A stretch of 64,000 bases of DNA, taken from NCBI GenBank assembly GCA_965116445.1, contig OZ220688.1:4030001-4094000 (forward strand), read 5' to 3'. Position numbers and translations under genes: made by a program. The notes beneath the pieces were generated by a model, which did no database searches, was not told the origin of the DNA, and worked only from the letters and a program-made list of their open reading frames with translations. Source of the DNA: Multivorans sp965116445. GTDB taxonomy: Bacteria; Acidobacteriota; Thermoanaerobaculia; Multivoradales; Multivoraceae. Shown one piece after another: positions 36,368 through 45,298 of the stretch (position 1 is its first letter; each line of letters starts with the position of its first letter).

Positions 36368-38602
36368 ATGTCTAGCCGGGTGACGTCCATGTCTCTGCTC
36401 CAACGCCGACCCCTCGAGGTCATCCTCGACACGACCGAGCGCTGCAACCTGAAGTGCAAGATGTGCTACTTCTCGGCGGTCGACCGGCTGCAGTTCCCGC
36501 CCTTCGACCGCAGCCTGTCGAGCACCGGCATGATGCCGCCGGAAACCTTCAGCCGGGTCGCGGCCGACCTCTTTCCACGCGCTCACCGCGTGGCGCTCGG
36601 CTGCGCGGCCGAGCCCCTGGTCCACCCGAAGTTCGTCGACATCGTGCGCGAGGCGGGGAGCTACGGCATCCCCGACCTCTGGTTTCCCACCAACCTGCTG
36701 CCGCTCACCCCGCCCAAGGCGGAGGCGATCTGCGAAGCGGGCACAAAGACAGTCGGCGTGTCGATGGACGGCACCCGGCCCGAGACCTACGAGGCGATCC
36801 GCGTCGGCGCGACGTTCGCCCGGCTGACGCGCTGCTTCGACCTCCTGAACGACGTCCGGCGCGGCGCCGCGACCCGCCTGCGCCTGATCTTCGTCTGGAT
36901 GCGGACGAACCGCGCCGACCTGGCCGATCTGCCGCGCTTTGCGGAGGAAATCGGCGCCAGCGAGCTCGATGTGCGGTTCGTCACGCCGACCGCGCACGTC
37001 ACCGCCGAGGACGAACTGCTCGATGACGAGGATCCGGGCGCCCTGCGGGCCGAGCTGGCGGCCACCGCCGAGGACGCTGCCGCCCGGGGCCTGAAGCTCG
37101 TCTCCTACCCGGACTTCGACGACGGCGGCCCGATCGGCCTCCGCGGCCACCTGCTCCGCTGGCGCGCCGGGCTCTACGACCGCCGCCGCCTGCGCGGCCG
37201 CGTCCGCACCGCGGTCGCGGGTTGCGCCTGGCCCCGCCACACCGTCGTCGTGCGGCCGAACGGCGCCGTCTCGCCGTGCATCTTCTGGGAAGACCAGCCG
37301 ATCGGCCTTTATCCCGAGACGACACTCGCCGAAGTGGAGCGTTCGCCTCTCCTTTCCTCGATCACCGACGGCCTGCGCACCGGCAATCCCTGCGGCACCT
37401 GCCGCACCTGCTCCGAACGCAAGCACGCCCTCTACTTCCGCCTCCAGTGGCGCCAGCAGGTCGAAGAACGCCTCGAACAACTCGGCCCCGGCCCCGGCGC
37501 CGCCGGCCTCGTCGGGACCGCCGAGGCCTCGCCACCGGCTGCACCGCCCACGGCCCCGCCACCGGGTGCGGCGGCCACGGCTCCGCCACTGGGTGCGCCG
37601 GCCTTCCGGCCGGCATCCGGCGGACCCGCATCCGACGCTCCCGAGCCGCCAGTCCCGACATGGGGCCTTCCCTCCGAGCTACGCGCCGCCTCCTCCGCCC
37701 CCACCCCCGCCGACTGGATCGCCGAGCACACCCCCTCCCAACCCCACGACCGCGTCCTCCTCATCGGCGACGAAGCCTGGGCCCCGGAACTCCTCAGAAC
37801 CGGCTTCGCCACCCACGTCGACATCGCCGCGTCCCGGACTCCGCCACCGGGCACGCCGGCCTCGACCGCTCCGCCACTGGGTGCGCCGGCGGCCGCTCCG
37901 CCACTGGGTGCGCCGGCCTTCTGGCCGGCATCCGGCGGTCCGGCGGCAGCCGCCGCGCCCGACCAGCAACGCACCCCCATCCAGCACCTCATCCTCGACC
38001 CCCGCCGCCCCGAACTCCCCCCAGCCGCCTACCAGGCCGTCTGCTGCATCGGCGGCTTCTCCGCCCACCTGCGGCTGGAGCGGCTGCTCACTGCAATACT
38101 CGACGCGCTCGAACCTGGTGGCAGATTGATCGTAGATGACTACGTGGGTCCGTCCAGGCACCAGTGGAACGGCCGTGCCGGCGTTGTAGCCGCCGAGGCC
38201 TTTCGCCGGCTTCCGGCCGCCGCGCGCCGACTCGACCGCCTGCCGCTGCCTCCGATCGCGGGTGACTGCGCCCGCGCCATCCGTTCTCGAGACCTGGGGC
38301 GCCTGATCCGCACCGGCTTCCAGGTCGAATCCGCCCGCCGCTACGGCGGCGATCTGTTTGCCCCTCTGAGTTCCTGCGTGGACTGGAGCCAGGTGTCCGC
38401 CGACGACCGGCAGCGCCTGGCGAAAGGCTCCGGCCGTTCGAAAGCCCACTACGCGATCAGCGTCGCCCGTCCGCGCCGCGGCCTGGCCAGGCGGTTCGCG
38501 CGGTGGCGCTATCGGATCGGGCCGAAGGTCCGCCGGGTGCTCATCTACGAGCCGCGCCGGGCACGGGACCTGGTCCTCCAGGCGCTGCGAGGGGAGATCT
38601 AG
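36368..38602 (+). CDS. radical SAM enzyme fused to a methyltransferase-like domain
   Basis: 744 residues. The radical SAM part binds a 4Fe-4S cluster through C26, C30 and C33 (CNLKCKMC). A SPASM-type region follows (GCAWPRHTVVVRPNGAVSPC; CGTCRTCSERK). After residue about 370 comes a class I methyltransferase-like domain with DRVLLIGDEAWAPELL (motif I) and LDALEPGGRLIVDDYVG. Two dispersed repeats lie in frame: one in the linker between the domains (about 37588) and one inside the second domain (about 37876), each translated as the PLGAPAFxPASGG peptide. Substrate unknown. A second ATG at 36389 is possible. Gene 38605 follows after two bases. Confidence 0.75.
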   Translation: MSSRVTSMSLLQRRPLEVILDTTERCNLKCKMCYFSAVDRLQFPPFDRSLSSTGMMPPETFSRVAADLFPRAHRVALGCAAEPLVHPKFVDIVREAGSYGIPDLWFPTNLLPLTPPKAEAICEAGTKTVGVSMDGTRPETYEAIRVGATFARLTRCFDLLNDVRRGAATRLRLIFVWMRTNRADLADLPRFAEEIGASELDVRFVTPTAHVTAEDELLDDEDPGALRAELAATAEDAAARGLKLVSYPDFDDGGPIGLRGHLLRWRAGLYDRRRLRGRVRTAVAGCAWPRHTVVVRPNGAVSPCIFWEDQPIGLYPETTLAEVERSPLLSSITDGLRTGNPCGTCRTCSERKHALYFRLQWRQQVEERLEQLGPGPGAAGLVGTAEASPPAAPPTAPPPGAAATAPPLGAPAFRPASGGPASDAPEPPVPTWGLPSELRAASSAPTPADWIAEHTPSQPHDRVLLIGDEAWAPELLRTGFATHVDIAASRTPPPGTPASTAPPLGAPAAAPPLGAPAFWPASGGPAAAAAPDQQRTPIQHLILDPRRPELPPAAYQAVCCIGGFSAHLRLERLLTAILDALEPGGRLIVDDYVGPSRHQWNGRAGVVAAEAFRRLPAAARRLDRLPLPPIAGDCARAIRSRDLGRLIRTGFQVESARRYGGDLFAPLSSCVDWSQVSADDRQRLAKGSGRSKAHYAISVARPRRGLARRFARWRYRIGPKVRRVLIYEPRRARDLVLQALRGEI
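37588..37622 (+). repeat. short-form repeat in the interdomain linker
   Basis: ACTGGGTGCGCC and GCCGGCC-TTCC-GGCCGGC, preceded by imperfect repeats of CCGCCACCGGGTGC from about 37535. Confidence 0.9.
37876..37938 (+). repeat. short-form repeat with duplicated 5' box inside the methyltransferase-like domain
   Basis: Two copies of ACTGGGTGCGCCGGC, the second followed by TTCTGGCCGGCATCCGG, read in frame. Confidence 0.9.
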
Positions 38603-38604
38603 TC

Positions 38605-39642
38605 GTGAAACCAGGCGTTCGTTGGGGAATCCTCGGTCCGGGAGCCATCGCGCGCTCCTTCGCTACGGCAATCGATGCGTTGGAGGGCCATCAGATCACC
38701 GCTACCGGCAGCCGCGACCCCGACCGGGCCGTTGCCTTCAATGCCGAGCGCAACTACGGCGCCGAAGTCGGGAGCTACGAGCAGGTGGCGAGCAGCGACT
38801 CGGTCGACGCCGTGTACGTCGCGACGCCTCATCCCGGCCACCTGGAGCACGCTTCGCTGGCGCTCGGGCAGGGCAAGGCGGTCCTGTGCGAGAAGCCGCT
38901 CACCGTCAACGCGTCGGAGGCCCGGGCGATGTGCGACCTCGCCCGCGAGAACGGGGTCCTGCTGATGGAGGCCATGTGGAGCCGCTTCCTGCCGGCGACC
39001 CGTCGCGTCGAGGGCTGGCTGGCCAGCGGCGCGATTGGCGAACCGCGAAAGCTCGCGGCCTCCTTCGGTTTCCGGGCCCCGTTCGATCCGAAGAGCCGGC
39101 TCTACGACCCCGAGCTCGCCGGCGGCAGCCTGCTCGACATCGGCTGCTACACGCTTTCCCTCGCCGCGCTCGTCTTCGGACAGGCGTTGATCGGCACCGA
39201 AGCCCCGGAAATCGAGGTCGAGGCGGAACTCGCCCCGACCGGTGTCGACCAGCACTGCAAGATCCTGCTGAGGTTCCCGTCCGGCGCCGAGGCGAATCTC
39301 CAATGCTCGATCGACCGTCAGACCGACCACACCGCCGCGATCCAGGGCACCGAAGGCGGCATCGCGCTCGACGAGTTCTGGCGCGCCCGGCGGGCAGTCC
39401 TCTACCGCAACTCGATCCGCGCCGCGACTTCCGAATTCCCCTTTCTCGCCAACGGCTACGAGTACCAGGCGATGGAAGTCGAACGCCGGCTGCGTGAAGG
39501 GGCGATCGAAAGCCCCCTGTTGCCCCACGCCGAATCGATTGTCCTGATGGAACGCATGGACGAGATCCGCCGGCGCATCGGCGTGCAGTACCCCTTCGAG
39601 AGCACAATCGGCGTCACCGAGACAGTCGGAGAGCCGAACTAG
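38605..39642 (+). CDS. Gfo/Idh/MocA-family oxidoreductase
   Basis: 345 residues from a GTG two bases after the previous stop. Rossmann fold with WGILGPGAIARSF (dinucleotide loop), conserved YVATPHPGHLEHA and CEKPLTVN, then the C-terminal substrate domain with DIGCYTLSLA. The family reduces or oxidises sugar-like hydroxyl groups with NAD(P). By position it acts with the glycosyltransferase and radical SAM gene in making or modifying a glycan. The residue after EKP is Leu, as is usual. Substrate unknown. Confidence 0.88.
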   Translation: MKPGVRWGILGPGAIARSFATAIDALEGHQITATGSRDPDRAVAFNAERNYGAEVGSYEQVASSDSVDAVYVATPHPGHLEHASLALGQGKAVLCEKPLTVNASEARAMCDLARENGVLLMEAMWSRFLPATRRVEGWLASGAIGEPRKLAASFGFRAPFDPKSRLYDPELAGGSLLDIGCYTLSLAALVFGQALIGTEAPEIEVEAELAPTGVDQHCKILLRFPSGAEANLQCSIDRQTDHTAAIQGTEGGIALDEFWRARRAVLYRNSIRAATSEFPFLANGYEYQAMEVERRLREGAIESPLLPHAESIVLMERMDEIRRRIGVQYPFESTIGVTETVGEPN

Positions 39643-39646
39643 CCAC

Positions 39647-39686
39647 CGGGTGCGCACCCAGTGGTTCGGCCGGCGCACCCAGTGAT
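39647..39686. repeat. pair of partial inverted repeat boxes
   Basis: CCGGGTGCGC directly followed by GCACCCAGTGG and again GGCGCACCCAGTG, i.e. 5' boxes in both orientations without a full core. Confidence 0.65.
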
Positions 39687-39744
39687 TACACTCAGTGGCA
39701 GAACCCGGTCGGTGCCACGGTGTTCCGTGCCAACATCGAGGCCC

Positions 39745-40854
39745 GTGAAGGCTGGCGACATCATCTCGCGCTTTCGAGTGCACGGGTCGTTGCCGTGCCT
39801 GCCGGGCGAATTGCCGTTGCCGCTGTACCGGGCCCAGGACATCGGCGCTCGATCGTGGGTGCTGGTCGAGCGCTTTCCCGAGGACGCGCCGCGGTCCGAG
39901 GTCGAGGCCGCCGCGGAGCGGGCGGAGGTTCTCGCGTCGGTCACCGACAACGAAGGGGAACGCAGTTTCCAGCCCCTCGTTGATCGGTCGTTCGATCCTC
40001 CGGCGCATCTCGCCTGGTCCCTGGGCGGCGGCGAAATGCTCCGTCGGCGTCTCCAGCGCTCCCCGCTCAGCCCCGAGCAGGCCGCCGAAACGGGTTTGGC
40101 GCTGGCCCGCTCACTGCGGGGTCTGCACCGGGCCGGCGTGGTCCACGGAGGTCTGCGTCCGGGGAACGTCCAACTGCTGGACGGCGGCAGGGTCGGTCTG
40201 CTGGCGCCGTCGAGCCAGGGACCGGTGACGCTGGCGGTGGCCAACGAGGCGGTCGAATCGGCGAGCCTGTGGACCGCGGCCTACCTCTCTCCCGAGCAGA
40301 TCGATGGTGCCGAGGCCGCGATCACCGGCTCCCCGGTGCCGTTCACCACCGCGGACGACGTGTGGACGTTGGGCGTCGTGCTCTATGAGCTCTCGACGGG
40401 GGAGTTGCCCTTCCTGGCCAACACGTACGGCGCGATGAAACGAGCCGTAGCCGTCCAGCCCCTGGACTTGGCCGGCACCCTTCCCGGAAGCGCGCCGGAG
40501 GCTTTCGAGGCGGTGTTCGCGGCGGCGCTGGACCGGGATGCCGATCGTCGTCGCGCCGCGTTGGATGACGTGATCGGTCGACTGCGCCAGGTCAAGGCGG
40601 AGCTCCTTCCGCGGGTCCGGCCGCCGGTCGACAGCGTGGCCCGCACGCAAGCCCGAAAGACGGCGGTAGCGACCGATCGTTCCGCCGCCGGCCCGGCCGA
40701 GCCGGAGTGGCAATCCGCGATGTCGCGGTTCGGCCGCCATCGCCGCCGGCTCGCCCGCGAGCGGCCGGCGCCGGCCCTGTGGCGGGTGCTCATCGGACCG
40801 CTCGCGGCCTTGCTGTTGACCGCGGCTGCGCTTGCAGCGTGGTTGTGGTTCTGA
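39745..40854 (+). CDS. membrane-anchored serine/threonine kinase-like protein, probably a pseudokinase
   Basis: 369 residues from a GTG. The C-lobe pattern of protein kinases is present (AAYLSPEQIDGAEAA, VWTLGVVLYELSTGELPF), but catalytic residues are missing: the HRDLKPxN loop is VVHGGLRPGNVQLL (no Asp), the DFG motif is absent (GRVGLLAPSSQG), and the VAIK-type Lys is replaced in WVLVERF. A single C-terminal helix (LLLTAAALAAWLWF) anchors it. A binding or scaffolding role is inferred. No partner kinase or substrate gene is adjacent. Confidence 0.7.
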   Translation: MKAGDIISRFRVHGSLPCLPGELPLPLYRAQDIGARSWVLVERFPEDAPRSEVEAAAERAEVLASVTDNEGERSFQPLVDRSFDPPAHLAWSLGGGEMLRRRLQRSPLSPEQAAETGLALARSLRGLHRAGVVHGGLRPGNVQLLDGGRVGLLAPSSQGPVTLAVANEAVESASLWTAAYLSPEQIDGAEAAITGSPVPFTTADDVWTLGVVLYELSTGELPFLANTYGAMKRAVAVQPLDLAGTLPGSAPEAFEAVFAAALDRDADRRRAALDDVIGRLRQVKAELLPRVRPPVDSVARTQARKTAVATDRSAAGPAEPEWQSAMSRFGRHRRRLARERPAPALWRVLIGPLAALLLTAAALAAWLWF

Positions 40855-40860
40855 GGAAGG

Positions 40861-40918
40861 ACTGGGTGCCACCGAGTGCCCTGCCGCACCCAGTGGGTGC
40901 ACTCACCAGGCACCCCAA
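40861..40918. repeat. partial dispersed repeat boxes, both orientations
   Basis: ACTGGGTGCC and then GCACCCAGTGGGTGC, a palindromic junction of two 5' boxes. Confidence 0.6.
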
Positions 40919-40923
40919 ATGAA

Positions 40924-40949
40924 GAAAGCGGGCCCGGAGGCCCGCTTTC
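40924..40949. terminator. bidirectional hairpin terminator
   Basis: Perfect 11-base stem: GAAAGCGGGCC, loop CGGA, GGCCCGCTTTC. It lies between two convergent genes, with A and T runs at the stem base. Confidence 0.7.
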
Positions 40950-40970
40950 AGAACAGTCGCTGACTGACGG

Positions 40971-41315
40971 TCAGGCGGCTTCGGCGGCGGAGACGGTCAC
41001 GGTGACCGTGCCGTCGTCGGCCTTCATCGCCTTGCCGGTGACCTTGGCGGCCTTGCCGCCTAGGTTCTCGAGCGCCTTGATCGCGTCGGCGTCGGAACCG
41101 GCGCGGTCGATCTTGACGACGTCATCTCCGACGAGGAGACCCATGTCGTTGCCCTTCTTCAGGCAGGTCGCAGCGCAGCCGGCATGTCCGGCGCCCTTCT
41201 GGCCCTGACCGAAGCAGACCATGTCGAGGACCTCGCCGGTCCAGGTGTCACCAGCCAGCGCCGGCGCGCCGACCATCAACGAAATAGCCAGAACCGCAAA
41301 CAGTGCCTTTTTCAT
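40971..41315 (-). CDS. small secreted Cys-containing protein
   Basis: 114 residues. Signal peptide MKKALFAVLAISLMVGAPALA, then GEVLDMVCFGQGQKGAGHAG and CAATCLKKGNDMGLLVGDD. Three or four Cys with His (C, H, C, C) look like a small metal or redox site; similar short periplasmic proteins with GxVxDxxC are widespread in Acidobacteriota and Verrucomicrobia (family knowledge, function not established). Convergent with the pseudokinase gene, separated by the terminator. Confidence 0.7.
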   Translation of the reverse strand: MKKALFAVLAISLMVGAPALAGDTWTGEVLDMVCFGQGQKGAGHAGCAATCLKKGNDMGLLVGDDVVKIDRAGSDADAIKALENLGGKAAKVTGKAMKADDGTVTVTVSAAEAA

Positions 41316-41418
41316 GCCGAGTCCTCCAGTTGCTTCGAGGCGGGGTTGGGTACGGTGGTGGCGGCCAGACTAGCACAGGGAAGAGGCCACAAGGGACTCC
41401 CGCCGCCCGAACCACTGC

Positions 41419-41449
41419 GTGCGGCAGACCACCCAGTGGTCTGCCGCAC
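41419..41449. repeat. 14-bp perfect palindrome upstream of ilvD
   Basis: GTGCGGCAGACCAC, loop CCA, GTGGTCTGCCGCAC. It contains CCCAGTGG, so it seems built from dispersed-repeat boxes. It ends 48 bases before the ilvD start and could act as an operator or as a terminator for nothing upstream. Confidence 0.65.
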
Positions 41450-41497
41450 CCCAGTGTTGCGGCACCCGGTGTTGGTGCTATGCCATAGTCCGCGGGC

Positions 41498-43174
41498 ATG
41501 ATCCAGTTGAACCGCTACTCTGCTCGCATCACCCAGGACAAGTCCCAGGGTGCCTCGCAGGCGATGCTCTATGGGGCCGGTCTGACGCCCGACGACATGG
41601 CGAAGCCGCAGGTCGGGATCGCCAGCGTCTGGTACGAGGGCAACACGTGCAACATGCACCTCCTGGACCTCGCCGCGGCGGCCAAGGAGGGCGTCGACGG
41701 AACGGGCTGCCTGGGCCTGCGGTTCAACACGGTCGGGGTCTCGGACGGCATCTCGATGGGCACGGACGGGATGAGCTACTCGCTCCAGTCGCGGGACCTG
41801 ATCGCCGACTCGATCGAGACGGTGATGGCGGCGCAGTGGTACGACGCGAACATCTCGATCCCCGGCTGCGACAAGAACATGCCCGGCTGCATGATGGCGA
41901 TCGCGCGGCTCGACCGCCCGTCGCTCGTGATCTACGGCGGCACGATCCGGTCCGGCGAGTTCCGCGGTGGCAAGATCGACATCATCTCCGCCTTCCAGAG
42001 CTACGGCGAAGCGATCAGCGGCGCCCTGACCGACGACGACCGGGAAACCATCGTCCGCCGCGCCTGCCCGGGCGCCGGCGCCTGCGGCGGCATGTACACG
42101 GCGAACACGATGGCGGTCGCGATCGAGGCGCTGGGCATGTCCCTGCCCTACAGCTCGTCGACGCCCGCCGTGGCTGAAGGGAAGCTGGAGGAGTGCCGCC
42201 GCGCCGGCGCCGCGGTGAAGAACCTGCTCGAGCTGGACCTCCGGCCGAGCGCGATCATGACCCGCGCGGCGTTCGAGAACGCGATGGTGCTGATCACGGT
42301 GCTCGGCGGCTCGACGAACGCGGTGCTCCATCTGCTGGCGATCGCCGATTCGGCCGGTGTCGACCTTTCGATCGACGACTTCCAGAAAGTCAGCGACCGG
42401 ATTCCCTTCCTCGCCGACCTGAAGCCCTCGGGCCGCTACCTGATGGAGGACCTGCATGACGTCGGCGGCACCCCGGCGGTGCTGCGGATGCTGCTCGACC
42501 GCGGCCTGATCGACGGCGACTGCCCGACGGTCACCGGCCGCACGATGGCCGAGAATCTGGCCTCGCTGCCGGACCTCGCCGAGGGGCAGGATGTCGTGCT
42601 GCCGTTCGACGAACCGATCAAGTCGACCGGCCACCTCCAGATCCTCCGCGGCAACCTGGCCCCGGAGGGTTCCGTGGCGAAGATCACCGGCAAGGAGGGG
42701 GAGCGGTTCTCCGGGCCGGCCCAGGTCTACGACTCGGAGGAGGCGATGGTCGAGGCCCTGGAGCGCGGCGAGATCCGCGCCGGTTCCGTGATCGTCATCC
42801 GGTTCGAGGGCCCGAAGGGCGGCCCCGGCATGCCCGAGATGCTCAAGCCGACGTCGGCGCTGATGGGCGCCGGCCTCGGCGACGACGTCGCGCTCGTCAC
42901 CGACGGCCGCTTCTCCGGCGGCTCGCACGGCTTCCTGATCGGCCACGTGGCGCCCGAGGCGCAGGAAGGCGGTCCCCTGGCCCTGGTCCGCGACGGCGAC
43001 CGGGTCGAGATCGACGCGGTCCGCAACACGATCGACATGGTGATCGACGACGCGGAACTCGAAGCCCGCCGCGCGGCCTGGGAGGCGCCGCCCCTCAAGG
43101 CGAAGCGCGGCACGCTCCACCGCTACATCAAGACCGTCAGCTCCGCGTCGACGGGCTGCGTCACGGACGCCTGA
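41498..43174 (+). CDS. ilvD: dihydroxy-acid dehydratase
   Basis: 558 residues, family-typical length. Catalyses the dehydration step of valine, leucine and isoleucine synthesis. Iron-sulfur ligands are visible: Cys in YEGNTCNMHLLDLA, PGCDKNMPGCMMA and PGAGACGGMYTANTMA. Other signatures: SGEFRGGKIDI, GGSTNAVLHLLAIA, GPKGGPGMPEM and TDGRFSGGSHGFLIGH. Cytoplasmic. The ATG at 41498 has no strong ribosome-binding site. No other ilv gene is near. Confidence 0.97.
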   Translation: MIQLNRYSARITQDKSQGASQAMLYGAGLTPDDMAKPQVGIASVWYEGNTCNMHLLDLAAAAKEGVDGTGCLGLRFNTVGVSDGISMGTDGMSYSLQSRDLIADSIETVMAAQWYDANISIPGCDKNMPGCMMAIARLDRPSLVIYGGTIRSGEFRGGKIDIISAFQSYGEAISGALTDDDRETIVRRACPGAGACGGMYTANTMAVAIEALGMSLPYSSSTPAVAEGKLEECRRAGAAVKNLLELDLRPSAIMTRAAFENAMVLITVLGGSTNAVLHLLAIADSAGVDLSIDDFQKVSDRIPFLADLKPSGRYLMEDLHDVGGTPAVLRMLLDRGLIDGDCPTVTGRTMAENLASLPDLAEGQDVVLPFDEPIKSTGHLQILRGNLAPEGSVAKITGKEGERFSGPAQVYDSEEAMVEALERGEIRAGSVIVIRFEGPKGGPGMPEMLKPTSALMGAGLGDDVALVTDGRFSGGSHGFLIGHVAPEAQEGGPLALVRDGDRVEIDAVRNTIDMVIDDAELEARRAAWEAPPLKAKRGTLHRYIKTVSSASTGCVTDA

Positions 43175-43220
43175 CTTATGAAGTCAGAAGTTGCGGCCGG
43201 CGTCCCCGTCGGCTTCCGGC

Positions 43221-43357
43221 ACTGGGTGCGCCGATGTGTCATCCGTGCGTCCGATGACGGACGCACGGACTGTTTCGCGGGTGGCGCGGGGGCCGCGCCA
43301 CCCGGGTTCCCGTCGGCTTCCGGAAAGAACGTGCGAGGCGCCAGCCTCGCTCCTTCC
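43221..43357 (+). repeat. dispersed repeat, long form (covarying stem, GCGAGGC tail)
   Basis: Hairpin 1 reads CCGTGCGTCCG and CGGACGCACGG: one pair is T-A instead of C-G in both arms. Hairpin 2 arms CGGGTGGCGCGG and CCGCGCCACCCG. Tail hairpin GCGAGGC-GCCA-GCCTCGC. A partial core (GCCGGCGTCCCCGTCGGC) precedes it at about 43197. Confidence 0.9.
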
Positions 43358-43387
43358 GGCACGACGGGCTGCGTCACGGACGCACGG

Positions 43388-45199
43388 ATGACACGCCGGC
43401 GCACCCGGCATCTGGTTGCCCTGCTCCTCGCCGCGGTACTCCCGGCCGCCGCCCAGCAGGACGACATGCCGGCCGTCTTCTCCGAGGTGATCGACGTTCG
43501 CGTCGTGAACATCGAGGTCGTCGTCACCGACAGGGACGGCGAGCGGGTCCACGGCCTGGACGCGTCGGACTTCGAACTCCTGGTCGACGGCGAACGGATG
43601 CCGATCAGCTACTTCACCGAGATCGCCGAGAGCATGGCCCAGGGAAGCGCCGGCGGCGCGGTGGCGGGCGTGCCGAACCTCGACCCGAACACTCCGGTGG
43701 GCACGAACTTCCTCGTCTTCATCGACGACCTGTTCTCCATCCAGCGCGACCGGAACCGGGTGCTCGACCGGCTGGAGGAGGACCTGTGGCTCCTGCACCC
43801 GGCGGACCGGGTGGCCGCCGTCGCCTTCGACGGCAAGACGATCGAGACGCTGACCGCCTGGACGGACTCCCAGGACCGGTTCGCTGAGGCGCTCGACCGG
43901 GCCCGCGGCCGGGAGACCTACGGCCTGCAGAGGCTCAGCGAGCAGAAGATGCTGGAGGGCGACCGGGAAGCCGAGGCGATCCTCGAGTCGGTAGCCGACC
44001 TGGCCTTTGGAGGGGATGAACGGAGGGAGGAGATCACCAATCAGGGAAGTGCCCCGGCCGGATTGGGGGGCTCCGAGGCGGCTGAGTTGGCGAGCGCGGA
44101 CGCCACGGTCGGGCAGGACGGTGCCGGCACACAAGACGTGATGGGCTCTTCCCTCTCGGGCCTGGAACGCCGGTTCGCGCGGCGCCTGGACCAGCAGTTG
44201 CACCGCTCGGTGCTGGCCGCGGTGGCGAGCATGCGCAGTTTCTCCGACCAGCCCGGCCGCAAGGTGATGCTCCTGCTCACCGGCGGCTGGCCCCGGTCCC
44301 CGGCGCTCTTCACTGTCGCGGCGGCGAACGAGAGCACGATCAACGCCGCCGCGGCAGGCGACGGCTACATGATGAGCGAGGACGAGCTGTACGGCCCGCT
44401 GGTGTCGGCCGCGAACCTGATCGGCTATGCGCTCTATCCCGTCGATCTGCAGGGGTCGAACGCGGACTTCGCCGCCGATGCCTCCCTGTCGCTGGGTCAG
44501 GATGTGGGGCCGGACAGCCTCGGCGTCACCGCGGGTGCGCTGAACCGGGAGCAGATCGTCCAGGGCACCCTGGAGATGCTGGCCCACGCGACCGGCGGCG
44601 TGCCGATGATCAACGCCGAGCGGGATGCGGCCCTGGCCAGGGCGGTCGAGGACACCCGCTCGTACTACTGGCTCGGCTTCGAGCCGAGCCGCCGGGAGGA
44701 CGATGCGTTCCACGACGTGGAGGTCCGCCTGGTCGACCGCGACGACCTGAGGGTCCGGAACCGCGAGGGCTACGTGGACATCTCGCGCGAACGCGAGGTC
44801 GCGATAACCGTCGAAGCCGCCCTGCTGTTCGGCGGCCAACCCGCGGCGCAACCGCTCCAGGTCACCTTTGGCGAGCCCGTCGGCAGCCGTCGGCGCAGGA
44901 TGTCCGTGCCCGTCGAGGTCGCGATTCCGCTCGACGAGGTCCAGCTTCTTCCCGTCGGCGGCATGTGGCGGAACGAACTCGAAGTGCGGGTCACCGCGAT
45001 GGACATGAACGGCAACCGCGCCGACATGTCGATCGAGAAAATCCAGATCGCCGGCCCCGAAGAGCCGCGCCCCGGCCAGCTCTTCTACTACCAGACCGAG
45101 CTGCGCCTCCGCCGCCGTGAGCACACCTACGTCATCGCCGTCTACGATCCGCTGACCGGCACGGTGCTGACCTCCACCGGCGGCCTCAGCCCGAAGTGA
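43388..45199 (+). CDS. VWFA-related secreted protein, paralogue 1
   Basis: 603 residues. Signal peptide core LVALLLAAVLPAAAQQ, then FSEVIDVRVVNIEVVVTDRD, the opening of the VWFA-related Acidobacterial domain (TIGR03436). A VWA-like core follows (FLVFIDDLFSIQRDRNRVLD; KVMLLLTGGW) and a conserved DTRSYYWLGFEP block. Inferred extracytoplasmic protein; function not established. Start at the ATG 43388, just after a repeat copy. It is paired in tandem with a paralogue 99 bases downstream, separated by a palindrome. Confidence 0.85.
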   Translation: MTRRRTRHLVALLLAAVLPAAAQQDDMPAVFSEVIDVRVVNIEVVVTDRDGERVHGLDASDFELLVDGERMPISYFTEIAESMAQGSAGGAVAGVPNLDPNTPVGTNFLVFIDDLFSIQRDRNRVLDRLEEDLWLLHPADRVAAVAFDGKTIETLTAWTDSQDRFAEALDRARGRETYGLQRLSEQKMLEGDREAEAILESVADLAFGGDERREEITNQGSAPAGLGGSEAAELASADATVGQDGAGTQDVMGSSLSGLERRFARRLDQQLHRSVLAAVASMRSFSDQPGRKVMLLLTGGWPRSPALFTVAAANESTINAAAAGDGYMMSEDELYGPLVSAANLIGYALYPVDLQGSNADFAADASLSLGQDVGPDSLGVTAGALNREQIVQGTLEMLAHATGGVPMINAERDAALARAVEDTRSYYWLGFEPSRREDDAFHDVEVRLVDRDDLRVRNREGYVDISREREVAITVEAALLFGGQPAAQPLQVTFGEPVGSRRRRMSVPVEVAIPLDEVQLLPVGGMWRNELEVRVTAMDMNGNRADMSIEKIQIAGPEEPRPGQLFYYQTELRLRRREHTYVIAVYDPLTGTVLTSTGGLSPK

Positions 45200-45204
45200 A
45201 GCCA

Positions 45205-45230
45205 CCGGGTGCGCCCAGTGGCGCACCCGG
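45205..45230. repeat. palindrome of dispersed-repeat boxes
   Basis: Stem CCGGGTGCGC / GCGCACCCGG with loop CCAGTG, between the two VWFA paralogues; could act as a terminator or mRNA 3' end. Confidence 0.65.
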
Positions 45231-45298
45231 CGGCACAACGCCCGCCTTCCGGTAGTCTTCTGCACCGCTGTTGCCCCTAACGAGTTGGAAGCGAGCCC

